From positions 48,616,691 through 48,680,690 of the forward strand of contig JAWZYU010000025.1 in NCBI GenBank assembly GCA_038380435.1: a stretch of DNA of 64,000 bases, given 5' to 3'. The notes below the pieces were generated by a model, which worked only from the letters and a program-made list of their open reading frames with translations, had not been told where the DNA came from and made no database searches. How positions within the stretch are numbered: the first letter of the stretch is position 1; every line of letters starts with the position of its first letter. Position numbers and translations under genes: made by a program. Source of the stretch: Ryuthela nishihirai. Lineage: Eukaryota; Arthropoda; Arachnida; Araneae; Heptathelidae. Below are positions 22,578 through 33,679 of this stretch, in pieces.

Positions 22578-23020
22578 AAATAGCCAAAATAACTTCAGAT
22601 TGTGTTATAGGGCCAACATGAAAGCCAATAATGCATCTATCATTACAAACAATGGGAGTATAACTACCATATTGTTTAGAACATCACTGAAATGCTCAGC
22701 CCAACTAACCATGACAGAATCCTCACCTTCTATAACCTTCCTTGTTTATCCTTCAATCCCTGTATACCTGTCTGTTTTCCACCACACAAAACATTAATTC
22801 TCTGGTACAGCTCTCTGCTGTTATGCTGTCTGCTTCCTTGGCTTTGTCAGCCGATCCTTTATACGGTTATTAATTTCTTTGTAATGCTTTCTATTAGGAT
22901 TAGTAGGGTATTGATTAAGGACATTCCTGCAGTTCTTTTTTCCGAAATAAGCTACATACCTTATCACTCAAATGATTTTGCCTTCTCTGCACTTTTTTTC
23001 CTAAAAGAGTACTATTAAAG
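22578..23020 (-). mobile_element. Internal fragment of RTE-type LINE (minus strand)
   Basis: The fragment matches the endonuclease-RT linker region of the family. For example, it complements the coding of VNVLCGRKRTGIQ and ALELISER. It starts directly at the right TTAA of the piggyBac-like element and ends where a SINE-A head begins. Both LINE ends are missing. Several indels make it non-coding. Confidence 0.75.
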
Positions 23021-23086
23021 GGACAGGGGTGGCTCAGTTGGTAGAGTGCCAGGCTCGTAATCTGCAGCTTTGATATTTATCTCCGT
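23021..23086 (+). mobile_element. SINE-A head, 5' part of a copy split by LINE copy 3
   Basis: A tRNA-like head (GGTGGCTCAGTTGGTAGAGT, GGCTCGTAATCTGCAG) runs through ATTTATCTCCGTAAA, lacking the B-box stretch through a small internal deletion. It breaks at the LINE and resumes at 25701. The shared AAA at the junction is either a minimal target duplication or microhomology. Confidence 0.75.
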
Positions 23087-23092
23087 AAAGAC

Positions 23093-24895
23093 TTGAATGT
23101 TATCTGCTGTTATGCCCCCACTGAGGATGCTGATGAGGATGAGAAGGATAGGTTTTACGGACAACTTCAGGATATTTTGAATTCTGTCAAGAAAGGAGAT
23201 ATTACCCTTGTTCTTGGTGACTTCAATGCCAAAGTTGGTACTGACTCTGATCTTTGGGGAGGGGTGATAGGCCCTTTTGGTATTGGTAGCTGCAATGGCA
23301 ATGGGCAACGTCTCCTACAGGTAAGTAAACTCAATGGTTTCAGAATAACTAACACATATTACAAACACCGCGACATATATAAGTACACTTGGGTCTCACC
23401 TGATGGGCTGCATAGGAATATGATTGATTATATATTAATTAACAGCAAATGGGCTAGTTCTGTTAGAAATACCAGGGCATATAGGGGAGCTGAAATTGGA
23501 TCTGACCATTACCTTGTTAAAAGTGTCTTGCAACTTAAATTTAAAAAGTGTTGTGCTAGGGTTAAAAAATTTACCTTTAATACTGAAGCTCTGAAAGACC
23601 CAGTTATAGCTAAAGCTTACCATGATAGGTTACTTAGTCATTATGACAGTCATGGTTTGCTTAATACTGATGTTGAGGAAGAATGGGGCCATTTTAAACA
23701 GGCTTTTTTGGAAACTAACAGTACTCTTTTAGGAAAAAAGGAGCAGAGGAGACAGAATTATTTGAGTGATAAGGCACTTGAGCTTATTTCAGAAAGAAGG
23801 CACTGCAGGAATGTCCTTAATCAGTACCCTACTAGTCCTAATAGAAAAGATTACAGAGAGCTTAATAAACGTGTAAAGGATCAGTTAGCTACAGATAAAA
23901 ATCTTTGGCTTGATAGCTTGGCTGAGGAAGCAGTTAGGCAGCACAACAGCAGAGAGCTGTACCAGATAGTTAATGTTTTATGTGGTAGAAAACGGACAGG
24001 CATACAGGGATTGAAGGATAAACGAGGTAAGGTTATAGAAGGTGAGGATTCTGTCATGGCTAGGTGGGCTGAGCATTTCAGTGATGTTCTAAACAATGTG
24101 GTTAGTTCTACTCCCATTGTTTGTAATGACGATAGATGCATTGGCGGCTTTAATGTTGGCCCTATAACACAATCTGAAGTTATTTTGGCTGTTTCTAAAC
24201 TTAAACTTCATAAATCCCCAGGGGTAGATGAAATTATTACAGAAATGCTCAGAGCTGGGAATGTTTTGGTTACCACTTGCATGACTGAAATTTTGAATAA
24301 CTTTTATGATAAAGGCATGGTTCCTAAAGATTTTACCAGAGCTATTATTATCCCTATCTTCAAAAAAGGTGATCGCAGTTCTTGTGATAACTATAGGGGT
24401 ATCAGCCTACTCTCTGTTCCAGGTAAAGTTCTTTCCATGATTGTGCTTAATAGAATTAAGAATCTGGTTGACAGTCAATTGCGTGATGAGCAATGTGGAT
24501 TCAGAAGTGGTAGGGGATGTGTAGATCAGATATTTTCACTTAGGCAGATTCTTGAGAAATGTTTAGAGTTTCAGAAACCTTTGGTTGCTAGCTTTGTTGA
24601 TTTCAAAAAGGCTTTTGACTCTGTTGATCGTCATAATTTGTGGTTGATTGTGAAATCATATGGTATACCAGACAAGTTAGTTAACATAATGAAAGCTCTC
24701 TATAATAACACTGAGTCATGTGTGAGAGTTGGTAAGTCTTGTAGCAATTGGTTTAGCATTACGTCTGGTGTTCGACAAGGGTGTATTTTGTCTCCTTTTC
24801 TCTTTAGTTTGGTTGTTGATTATGTTATGCGAAATTCACTTCAAGGGAAAGATTTTGGCCTTAAATGGCTGGAGATACGAAAATTTCTGATTTAG
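23093..24895 (+). pseudogene. LINE copy 3 endonuclease-reverse transcriptase, 600 codons open
   Basis: Endonuclease part: GDFNAKVG at residues about 42-49, IDYILIN at about 112-118, and catalytic SDH at about 138-140. RT part: YRGISLLSVPGKV near 439-451, EQCGFRSGRGCVDQIFSL near 464-481, motif A FVDFKKAFDSV near 500-510 with the first catalytic Asp, and motif B GVRQGCILSPFLF near 560-572. The apparent ATG start is internal, because the element is 5'-truncated. A missing G near 24870 shifts the frame before YADD, so catalysis is lost. The intact protein would nick DNA and copy element RNA at the target. Confidence 0.85.
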
Positions 24896-25667
24896 ATTAT
24901 GCTGATGATTTAGCCCTTTTGGCAAATGATGTTGATGAGATGAACTCTTTCATTCGAGCTGTTGATGAGACTGGTAGTAGAGTAGGTTTGGTTATAAACA
25001 GAGAGAAAACTAAAGTGATGAAAATTGGTCAGGCAGGTTGTGATTCTGTTAATCTGAATGGTTGCAGTCTTGAGCAGGTGTCACAGTTTAATTACCTTGG
25101 GAGCTATGTAACTGATACTGGTGATGTGCGGCATGAGATTAACAGACGAATAGGTATTGCTGCCGGGACTTTTAAGAATCTATGGAGATTGTGGAGAAAT
25201 AGGCGTATACACCTAAAGACTAAAATTAGACTGTATAATAGTTTGGTTCTTTCTAGGGTTAGTTATGGTAGTGAAACGTGGACACTTTGTAAACAAGATA
25301 ACAGGAAACTAGATGCTTTTGATTCTAGATGCTTACGCAGTATCTTGGGTATTAGGTGGTTTAACTTTGTAACTAATGATGAGGTTAGGCAAAGGAGTCT
25401 GCAACCTCCTTTAAGCAGCATATTGTGCAGAGAGAGATCCGCTGGTTTGGCCATGTTGCCCGTATGGATAATTATAGATTGGCGAATAGGGTTATGAACA
25501 GTGTGCCTAGAGGCCTCAGAAGGAGGGGGAGACCTAGGATGCGGTGGGCAGACAATGTCAAACAGGACTTTGTTAGAATTGGTGTGCAGTGGCCAGATGC
25601 AGCAGATGTAGCTCAGGACAGGTATGCCTGGAGAATTAAACTGCGTGGTCTAGTTGGACCTCCGTAG
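24865..25667 (+). pseudogene. LINE copy 3, YADD motif and C-terminal part in shifted frames
   Basis: The frame 24865-25497 contains DYADDLALLA (motif C), GLVINREKTKVM (D) and FNYLGSYV (E), then SYGSETWTLC. A second single-base loss near 25435 moves the frame. 25425-25667 then encodes RWFGHVARMDNYRL and the basic block RRRGRPRMRWADNVKQD, ending LRGLVGPP. Two one-base deletions are therefore the main lesions in this copy. Confidence 0.85.
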
Positions 25668-25700
25668 CCCATGGCTGCTTGAGGATGATGATGATGATGA

Positions 25701-25995
25701 AAACTCTGCACCCTTCCCTTGGTCAGTAGGGGGGCATCCATGGGCTTGGAATGGCTGACATCCTTCAGATGGAACGTTAAGCAGTAACCTTGTGTGTGGT
25801 AGAACCATATTCAGTGCATGTTAAAGAACATGCAAAATGGCCTTGACTGGAGGTTACCATCTGTTTCCTAACAGCTGTCCAGTGGGTCCCCTCCCCCAAA
25901 CTTTCTCTGAGCCCTCAGGTTCCTTGTGACTTGGCCATTTAGCCCGTTGTGTGCAAAAATGCCACTCAGAGGAAAAACAATCCAACTCAAGTATA
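25701..25995 (+). mobile_element. SINE-A, 3' part of the copy split by LINE copy 3
   Basis: Resumes at ACTCTGCACCCTTCCCTTGG (after the CTCCGTAAA break at 23086). It passes through the central block (GTTAAAGAACATGC) and ends at GCCACTCAGAGGAAAAACAA. Joining it mentally with 23021-23086 gives one SINE-A locus. Confidence 0.8.
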
Positions 25996-27660
25996 ACCCT
26001 TATTTTTGTACGTGATGCATTTTTATCTAGTTTTATTACATGCACAGATAGTTAAACAATTTAATATTTACACGATATTGCTGTTATACATAAATCATAT
26101 GAGATCCTTAAACTAAAATATTTCCAAATCTAGAGGAGTGCTTAGCATTAATACTTAGCTATAAAAAATCCGGCCTATTGGCATAGCAGTTCTGAACTTT
26201 TGCTGTTCAATTAACACCCTATGTTACTATTTTACTCTACATAATGCTTTTTACAAAGGCAAATTAGAGTGAAATAAAACCATATAAGGGTATTTACCAG
26301 TATTCTTAAGGCTGGTACAGTTGCATTATTTGGCACAACCAGTTGGATTTGTTGCCGACGTTTAGTTGAATGCTACCGGTCCTTAAGATTGAGCACATTA
26401 TCTTTAGCACATGTTGTATACGGCAGCTGTTAGTGGATGCATCCTCCTATCTTATAGTTATAATTGCAGTCAGCACTTGTAGTTGACTTCTACATTCTTT
26501 TTGAGTGACAGTTCCATTATAAAAACAGTTCCTTTTTGGGCTGGTACACGCGCATTTATTAGCATAACTCAATGAGGTTAGCTGAAGCTGTTATATCTTA
26601 TGCTATCAGTCTTTATAAAGTTGCATTAGTTAACCATATGCAGTTCTGTTTAAAATTGTTTCTTCTCTCACAGTTGGTAATCTCTCATAGGAATAGGATG
26701 TTTTGGCTTACACTGGTACAAAGTTCATAATTGGACTATCCTCAATATTTGAACATTTAAACTTCAAAGGAATCACATTAAAAGAACTCACATGGTATAG
26801 CAATAGCCAACCATAAAAACATTTAAAACAACATGCCTCATTACTGGTGCTACCTGTTTTGCCACTCTCTTTCCTGTGGCATCTTCAGGCTATCGGTGTT
26901 AGACGTTTGTTGTCTGGCTCAGATAGTTTGCCACAGGAGGGGAATTATGAACTGTGCTAACAAATTTAAAATAGTTTCAGAATGAATAATGTTCGATGTA
27001 GAGTAGAGAGAGAATATTATTTATTAAAAATTGTAATAAATATCTGTGCCATTTGTGTTGCATAAAATTCTTAACCAAAAGGAGTTTTATTCCACCTCAT
27101 TGAAGATCCATTTTCAGTGGGTTGTCTGAGAGAGAGATTTCCATCATATAGCACTGTTGTTATAGACTTTAATTCTGCTGAGTAAAAGAGACCAGTTAAG
27201 GTGAATTTATTATTTTTGTTATGTAATTAGAAGATGAATGTTTTGTGATGGATGAAATAACTGATATTAAAGTGGAAAGGGAAATACCTCCCTGTTGAAT
27301 TTTAATAATCATAATGGATGTGAAGAAAAAATTAAATTTATAAAAATTATGCAGGATACCAGTAGAAATAACTAAAACACCACTAGAATAGAGAAGAAAA
27401 ACTATAGTTCATGAAAGAAAACAAACATTTTATGACCCCCATTCCCAATTAAATTATACTTGACTCACTTCATTCCATTAGAAGTCTATTCTGGCCAGCA
27501 TCTATGTTTGAATTGTGCATTCTTGATCTAAAGGTCATAAACTCATGATATTGCCTCTCCGACTAGTGATCTATGCCACTGAATTTGTGCCATAGGAATT
27601 TGGCCTTTTCAATACCTTCAAATTGACTGCTTTGATATTAAAGACATTATCAGAAAATTA
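25996..27660. other. AT-rich DNA without recognised feature
   Basis: No gene, RNA or transposon end recognised over about 1.6 kb. Confidence 0.35.
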
Positions 27661-27664
27661 AATA

Positions 27665-28090
27665 TTGATGTATTTGCAAAAAAAGGTGGGACTGAAAATA
27701 AATCAATCTGAATACCTTAAAATGGAAAGAAATGACAATGATTATAACCCAACTACTTTTCAAGTTGATAACCTCTGTTGTAATCAAGTAACACGTTTCA
27801 AGTGCCTCAGAATTCAGATCATCAATGAAATTTTTTTACAAACAGAAATATTTACTGGAATAAAAGCTAAAAGCAGGAAAACAAACCTTACATATCTTCA
27901 AACTGCTACTATCTTCAAAATTTTTATCACATAGAGCAGAAGACAATATACAAAAGACACTTCTATGCCCAGTAAAATGTATGACTCAGAAACCTAGAGC
28001 TCTATGAGAGCTGTTGAAAGTAAATTATGTTTTGAAAATAAAGGAGATAACGAGACTTACAGCCAAATAAATACAGTGAATGGGATATAT
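27665..28090 (+). pseudogene. Eroded reverse transcriptase fragment of a different LINE
   Basis: The 89-codon frame starting at 27665 contains VGLKINQSEYLKM, then VTRFKCLRIQI and EIFTGIKAKSRKTN. This pattern is that of RT motifs D and E (GLKIN.SKTEYM, then F.YLG..I, then EI..RI..A). The following 150 bases show scraps reminiscent of the YGSETW segment. It is clearly unlike the abundant RTE family in wording, so it would be a second, much older LINE lineage. The identification is by pattern only. Confidence 0.4.
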
Positions 28091-28351
28091 ACAATAAATT
28101 TTTGTAAGTATGATTTGAAAAAAATTTGCTACTAGTAGCTCTTAGATTGAACATGTTTTATTTTTGATAAGTTTTTTTATGAAAATGTAATTTAAAAGCC
28201 TTTACTAGGGACATATTCTAAAATTAGATGGGGAGAGAAAAAGAAAAGCTATATATCCCTCTTGAGAGGAAAATGAACAAAGAACACATCACCTCTTGAG
28301 ATCGAAATATAAGATTTGTGTTTCGTTTATATAACATAAATTATCATTCAG

Positions 28352-28405
28352 TCAGCTGCTTGCCACAGGTCTGACAGTAGCCTGTCAGTGTGATATGCCA
28401 TAGAG
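28352..28405 (-). mobile_element. SINE-B 3' fragment (minus strand)
   Basis: About 54 bp matching the SINE-B 3' region: complement of CTGTCAGACCTGTGGCAAGC and AGCTGCTTG. It is truncated on both sides. Confidence 0.55.
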
Positions 28406-29606
28406 AAGATTCTGACTGGCCTTTCAGTATAGATTTTAAAACTAATTATAAACATCCCTGCTTTAATCTTTTATATCTTTTAAATTCTCTTGATATTCTA
28501 TTTTTATTTTACATTTGATAGACATTATCCTAATACAAATGTTTTAGTCCTTATTCCTTTAACTCTTTCGTTAGTTGCCATATGAAATGATACACCATTA
28601 GTTGCAATGTATGGAGATACTTTGTGTTTTTTTAAACATGGTTTAGATTAAATGATTTAAATCATAAATCAGTTTTCCTGCCATTCCAAAATGTGAAATT
28701 AATGCAACAAAATAGCCAATAAAATGTGATAATATTTCAGAAATATTTATTAGAATTACCTGGGTGATTGTAATGCATCTCATCATCATAATCTTCAAGC
28801 AGCCATGGACTATGGAGGTCCAGCCAGACTGTGCAATTTAGTTCTCTAAGCATATCTGTCCTGAGCTACATCTGCTGCATCTCACCACTGCACACCAATT
28901 ATAACAAGGTCCTGTTTGACATTGTCTGCCCACAGCATCCTAGGTCTCCCTCTCTTTCTGAGGCCTTTAAGCACACTGTTCGTAACTCTTCGCTAATCTA
29001 TAATTATCCATAAGGGCAACATAACCAAACCAATAGATTCTCTCTCTGCACAATATATTGCGCAGAGGAGGTTGTTGACTCCTTTGCCTAATGTCTTCAT
29101 TACTTACAAAGTTGAACCACCTAATACCCAAGATACTACATAAGCATCTATAATCAAAAGCATCAAGTTTATGTTATCTAGTTTACAAAGTGTCCAAGTT
29201 TCACTACCATAACTAAACCTAGAAAGAACCAAACTATTATACAATCTAATTTTAGCCTTTAGGTGTATACACCTATTTCTCCACTCTCCATAGATTCCTA
29301 AAAGTCCCAGAGGCAATCCCTATTCACCTGTTAATCTCATGCTGCACATCACCAGTATCTCTTACATAACTCCCAAGATAAATAAACTGAGACACTTGCT
29401 CACGAGCACTACCATTCAGAGTGACTGAAGCACCAACTGCCTGACCAATTTTCATCACTTTAGTTTTATCTTTGTTTATCACCAAACCAACACTATTACC
29501 AGTCTCATCAACAGCCCTAATGAAAGAATTCATCTCATCAACATCATTAGCCAACAGTGCCAAATCATCTGCATAATCTAAATCAGAAATTTTGAAATCT
29601 CTAGAT

Positions 29607-29904
29607 CAGTGGTTCTCAACCTTTTATTCTTCATGTACCCCCTGGGAATGTGTATGTAACTGGTGTACCCCTTGTACAGATAGATAAAACATATATATGT
29701 ATATTTATAAATTTTGTATTCATAAATTACATATATCGATAAACACAAAAAAAGGACATAAACAATTTAACAAAATCTTGTAAAATTATAAACATTTTAC
29801 TGGGTAATCAGTGAAATGGACTTGTTACTAGATCTAGTGACTTTTGAGCTCTCACGGTGTACCCCAAAAAAATTTTGTCGCGTACCGCACATTGAGAACC
29901 CCTA
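29607..29904. mobile_element. hAT MITE, 298 bp, with 8-bp target duplication
   Basis: The left end is CAGTGGTTCTCAACC and the right end, inversely read, is TAGGGGTTCTCAATG. The target duplication is CTCTAGAT (29599-29606) versus CTCTAGAC (29905-29912), inside LINE copy 4, whose sequence is continuous across the insertion. Both ends repeat the word GTACCCC near the termini. No coding capacity. Confidence 0.85.
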
Positions 29905-30015
29905 CTCTAGACCATAAGGCCACATTTTTTCCCTTGCAGAGAATTTCGCATAACATAATCAATAACCAAACTAAAGAGAAAAGGAGAGAAAATGTCCCTT
30001 GACGAACACCAGAAG

Positions 30016-30169
30016 CACATACCTAGTTCTAATTTGGTGCTCAGTTTCTGGCAGAAGTGGATTTTGTAGCCTGCATCAGTTTTAAACATCTTGGCACAAA
30101 ATGTTAAAAAACAAGATTTAATTTTTGTTTCACTTATTTTCTTCTTTGCAGTGTTCTTATTCACCATTT
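30016..30169. other. Foreign insert in LINE copy 4
   Basis: Between GAACACCAGAAG and TGCTACAAGAC the LINE's usual 17 bases are replaced by about 154 bp of unrelated AT-rich DNA ending in a pyrimidine-rich stretch. No terminal repeats or coding seen, so the origin is unknown. Confidence 0.6.
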
Positions 30170-30380
30170 GCTACAAGACATACCAACTCTCACACACGAC
30201 CCAGTATTATTATAGAGAGCCTTCAGTATGTTAACAAACTTGTCTGATATGCCATACAATCTCACAAACCACAAATTATGGCAATCAACAGAATCAAAAG
30301 TCTTTTTGAAACCAACAAAGCTAGTAACCAAAGGTTTCTGAAACTCTGAACATTTCTCAAGAATTTGAGTGAAAATATCT

Positions 30381-31218
30381 GATCTACACATCCCCTACCA
30401 CTTCTGAATCCACATTGCTCATCACGGAATTGCCCCTTCAACCAGATTTTTAATTCTATTAAGCACAACCATGCAAGGAACTTTACCTGGGACAGAAAGT
30501 AGGCTGATACCCCTATAGTTATCACAAGAACTGCAATCACCTTTTTTAAAAGTAGGGATAATAATTGCTCTGGTAAAATCCTTGGGAACAATACCATTAT
30601 CATAAAAGATATTTAAAATTTCAGTCATCCATGTGGTAACTGAAATGTTCCGAGGTCTATGGACTTTTTCTGCCATTCTGAATACTTTCAACCATGTGTG
30701 AAGGCAAGGAAAATTCTTCATAAAAATATTACGTTTTTCTAATGTTGATTTATGTAAGACTACTAAGGGAAAAAAAATAAACAGTATTGAAGATTTATTA
30801 TCTAAACATATTATCTAAAGGTGATCTACACATCCCCTACCACTTCTGAATCCACATTGCTCATCACGGAATTGCCCCTTCAACCAGATTTTTAATTCTA
30901 TTAAGCACAACCATGCAAGGAACTTTACCTGGGACAGAATGTAGGCTGATACCCCTATAGTTATCACAAGAACTGCAATCACCTTTTTTAAAAGTAGGGA
31001 TAATAATTGCTCTGGTAAAATCCTTAGGAACAATACCATTATCATAAAAGATATTTAAAATTTCAGTCATCCATGTGGTAACTGAAATGTTCCGAGGTCT
31101 ATGGACTTTTTCTGCCATTCTGAATACTTTCAACCATGTGAATGCAAGGAAAATTCTTCATAAAAATATTACATTTTTCTAATGTTGATTTATGTAAGAC
31201 TACTAAGGGAAAAAAACA
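30381..31218. repeat. Tandem duplication, period about 442 bp
   Basis: 30381-30822 and 30823 to about 31218 are near-identical. Each unit contains the LINE piece (complement of EQCGFRSGRGCVDQ through ILNIFYDNG) followed by about 130 bp of non-LINE DNA beginning TGTTCCGAGGTCTATGG. The duplicated unit spans the LINE/non-LINE junction, so it arose after the 5'-truncated insertion. Confidence 0.85.
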
Positions 31219-32419
31219 GTATAAAAGGTCATTTATCTAAAATCACGTGATATATCAGTAAATGACCCAATATATAAAAAAAATTCAGTTTCTAATTGAT
31301 GTGGTTCTTCAACAGACAACTATAAATAAGGATCAAATATATCTTTTGCAATAGCTATAGGGATCATTTTTTCCGAGAAAAATATGACATTTGTTGACAA
31401 ACATATTTTCTAGCTATTTCTTTCATTGAAAACTAGTTTTTTGTCAATTCTTGTGATATCACTCTTAATATTATTTTATGTTTAGTAAATCATTTTCGAA
31501 AAGATGGTAAATATCCTAAAAAGCTCTAAAATAAAACAAATAATATGCACATTAATTTTATTTAAAATGCAAAAAATATTTAAAATTATAAAAAAGAAAC
31601 ATACATTCTAATAGAATAATTTTTAATTTGTCAAAGATTTACACTATTTCAAAAATTATTTAATGTTTGAATAAATGTTTAATTTAATTATTTAATTATA
31701 TAGTTTTTAATTACGAAATCATATCAACAATAATAAGACAAAATTATAAAACTTAGTGGTAAGGCAAAATGATTTTTATTTTGTTTCTAAAGCGTAGGAC
31801 TTTTAAAGAACAGAACAAAAAAAATTCTCGATTTTATTATAAATATATAGGACAACACTCTAAATATAGGATTATTATTTAAAATATAGGATGAATGTTC
31901 ACCGTAATCATGGCATAAATTCCAACAACAGTTTTGTGAAAATGTTCATCTTATTTTTTGTGTAAAAGATTATAAAAATAAATCTATTGAAAACAGTTGG
32001 AAAAGTCTGAGTATTTGTTTCTTATTATAGTTGTTGTTTGGTTGCAGGATTATTTCTCTTATATAACTTTGACTGTTTAACTTCAAGATATGGGGAATAG
32101 AGCTACCACAACTGGAAACTTGCTACCCTTTTTCACATGTGTCCATTTGTCTTAAGGGTTAATAACCCCCTCCCCCCCAGTCCCATGCAACACTCCCAAC
32201 TCACCCCACAACCTCCCATGTGCTGTGAGGTCTCTGAAAGTCTTGTCATTATATTTGTTCTAGTTGTTGAGGAAATGTCTCCCATAGAGGAAACCAATTT
32301 CTAGAAATTGAAGTCTACCATTTAGTGAAATCACCTTGTCATTCAAGAATAAAGGGAACCACTATCAACAACCAAGCGAGCAATTCTGCTGTGGACACCT
32401 TTGGGCAACGATCATTGTC
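31219..32419. other. Very AT-rich DNA without recognised feature
   Basis: No gene or transposon end recognised. An AT-only stretch occupies 31500-31900. Confidence 0.35.
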
Positions 32420-32951
32420 CCTCAAACAACATCGTGATTACCTGATTATCGTGATTATCGTGATTACCTGAACCGAACATTCGGAGCTCGATGGATCGGT
32501 AGAGGTGGACTGATCGCTTGGCCACCCAGGTCACCTGATTTATCGCCCATGGATTTCTTTTTGTGGGGGGCCATGAAATACCATGTGTATGAGACCCCCG
32601 TCAACAGTGAAATGGACCTTGTTGCACGAATAGTGGCTGCCGCAGGCATTTTCCGTGATATGCCAGGCGTTTTTGAAAATGTTCGGCGGTCAATGCAACG
32701 GTGCTGTGAATCCTGTGTCCGTATAAATGGTCGCAATTTTGAGCACCTACTGTGAACCGTACTTTACCTTGTTGGAATGAAAGTCACATTCATTACCACT
32801 TAACTGTACTGTTTCCGTGTGTTCACTTTACTTGTCCATTTTGTTCATGTAGATGACGTTTGCGGACATACTTTCCTATGTGAAATCGGTTTCCTGACGT
32901 ATTCCCTACCTCCCCACGAAATTTGAACGATAAGTTTTGAATCACCCTGTA
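32420..32951 (+). pseudogene. mariner/IS630-like transposase 3' fragment
   Basis: Reading +, the frame gives RWIGRGGLIAWPPRSPDLSP, then MDFFLWGAMKYHVYETPVNS, and ends NGRNFEHLL at 32755. The PPRSPDLSPMDFFLWG stretch, with its DDE-domain Asp, is typical of a mariner-like family widespread in arthropods and other animals. The 3' end GAATCACCCTGTATA (32938-32953) matches the terminal repeat style of that family. The 5' two thirds are absent. A short repetition of CGTGATTA at 32430-32466 marks the break. Confidence 0.7.
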
Positions 32952-33059
32952 TAGTGCTGCAATGCATCAATAGATCAACACCTTGGCCTGCAAGGATTTG
33001 CTCCTCACCAACAAGTTAAAAATAATCACATACCACTTTTCCACTTGCCTTAACCCCCT

Positions 33060-33350
33060 GATCTCTGATATCAGTTGGAAGCTAAGAAGAATCTTTGGTT
33101 AGATATCCTGGCTGACAAAGGAGCTAGACAGCTCAACAACAGAGAGTTGTAGCAGATAGCTAAATATTTTATGTGAGGGAAAAGAATGGTATGCAGTGAT
33201 TGAGGAAAGATACAAGGTTATAGGAGGTGAAGATCTATCATGGGAATGTGGATTGAGCATTTCAGAGATGTTCTAAACATTGTGATTATTTCTACTACTG
33301 TTTGCAATAAAGATGAATAAGAATGATTGGCATTAATACTCGCCCTTATA
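33060..33350 (+). mobile_element. Eroded RTE-type LINE fragment
   Basis: A diverged match to the family linker region (AAGAATCTTTGGTTAGAT, CAACAACAGAGAGTTGTAGC, AGCATTTCAGAGATGTTCTA). Many substitutions and indels; no open frame. It is older than the other copies. Confidence 0.6.
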
Positions 33351-33356
33351 TACTGT

Positions 33357-33535
33357 ATCCAAGTGGTTTGTGTGCTTGGCTACTGATCTAAGGAATCTGG
33401 GTTTGAGCCCTGGTTAGGCATGGATGTTGTGATTTTTGTGCTGAGGTCTCTCTTTCCTCACACTTCTTTATAGCATATTAAACTGACAGGCTCCTGTCAG
33501 ACCTGTGGTGTGTGCTTGAGGGAGTATTTATTTTT
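33357..33535 (+). mobile_element. SINE-B copy
   Basis: The tRNA-like head (CCAAGTGGTTTGTGTGCTTG, ACTGATCTAAGGAATC) has B-box-like GGGTTTGAGCCC. The middle is GCTGAGGTCTCTC and the 3' end is CCTGTCAGACCTGTGG through GCTTGAGGGAGTATTTATT. Nearly complete. Confidence 0.8.
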
Positions 33536-33548
33536 TATATAATGATCT

Positions 33549-33592
33549 TATAATCCAGTCTCACCAACAGCTCTAAACAATGAGTTCATTTC
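33549..33592 (-). mobile_element. RTE LINE copy 7, short 3'-side remnant
   Basis: 44 bp matching, on the minus strand, the segment coding MNSFIRAVDETG between motifs C and D. It is the left flank of the insertion of LINE copy 6. The same older copy continues at 37196 with the adjacent upstream codons (DDVDE region). The SINE-B to its left ends its own 3' side. Confidence 0.65.
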
Positions 33593-33679
33593 ATCATCTT
33601 TATCATCCTCAAGCAGCCATGGGCTATGGAGTTCCAACCAGACCGTGCAGTTTAATTCTCCAAGCATATCTGTCCTGAG

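Larger units (their letters stand above)
23087..25700 (+). mobile_element. RTE-type LINE copy 3, 5'-truncated, least damaged coding
   Basis: It starts inside the endonuclease region (AAAGACTTGAATGTTATCTG), so it lost about 1.1 kb of 5' sequence at insertion. It ends with CTGCTTGAGGATGATGATGA. The host was a SINE-A copy whose two halves flank it. The reading frame is open for 600 codons and then broken by a single-base deletion near 24870. This makes it one of the younger copies in the window. Confidence 0.88.
28776..31087 (-). mobile_element. RTE-type LINE copy 4, rearranged (minus strand)
   Basis: The 3' tail lies at 28776-28800 (ATCATCATAATCTTCAAGC on the plus strand) and the RT region extends to about 30645. 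Three later events are visible: a hAT MITE at 29607-29904, a foreign insert of about 154 bp at 30016-30169, and a tandem duplication of about 442 bp starting at 30381. The LINE is 5'-truncated in the RT linker (at TTACCACATGGATGACTGAA) where unrelated sequence begins. Frames such as 29324-29563, 30262-30603 and 30422-30721 carry recognisable RT motifs with many breaks. Confidence 0.8.

Noticed and set aside
32549..32755. Complete small gene of 68 codons
   Set aside because: The open frame is only the C-terminal piece of a mariner-like transposase. The upstream part is missing.
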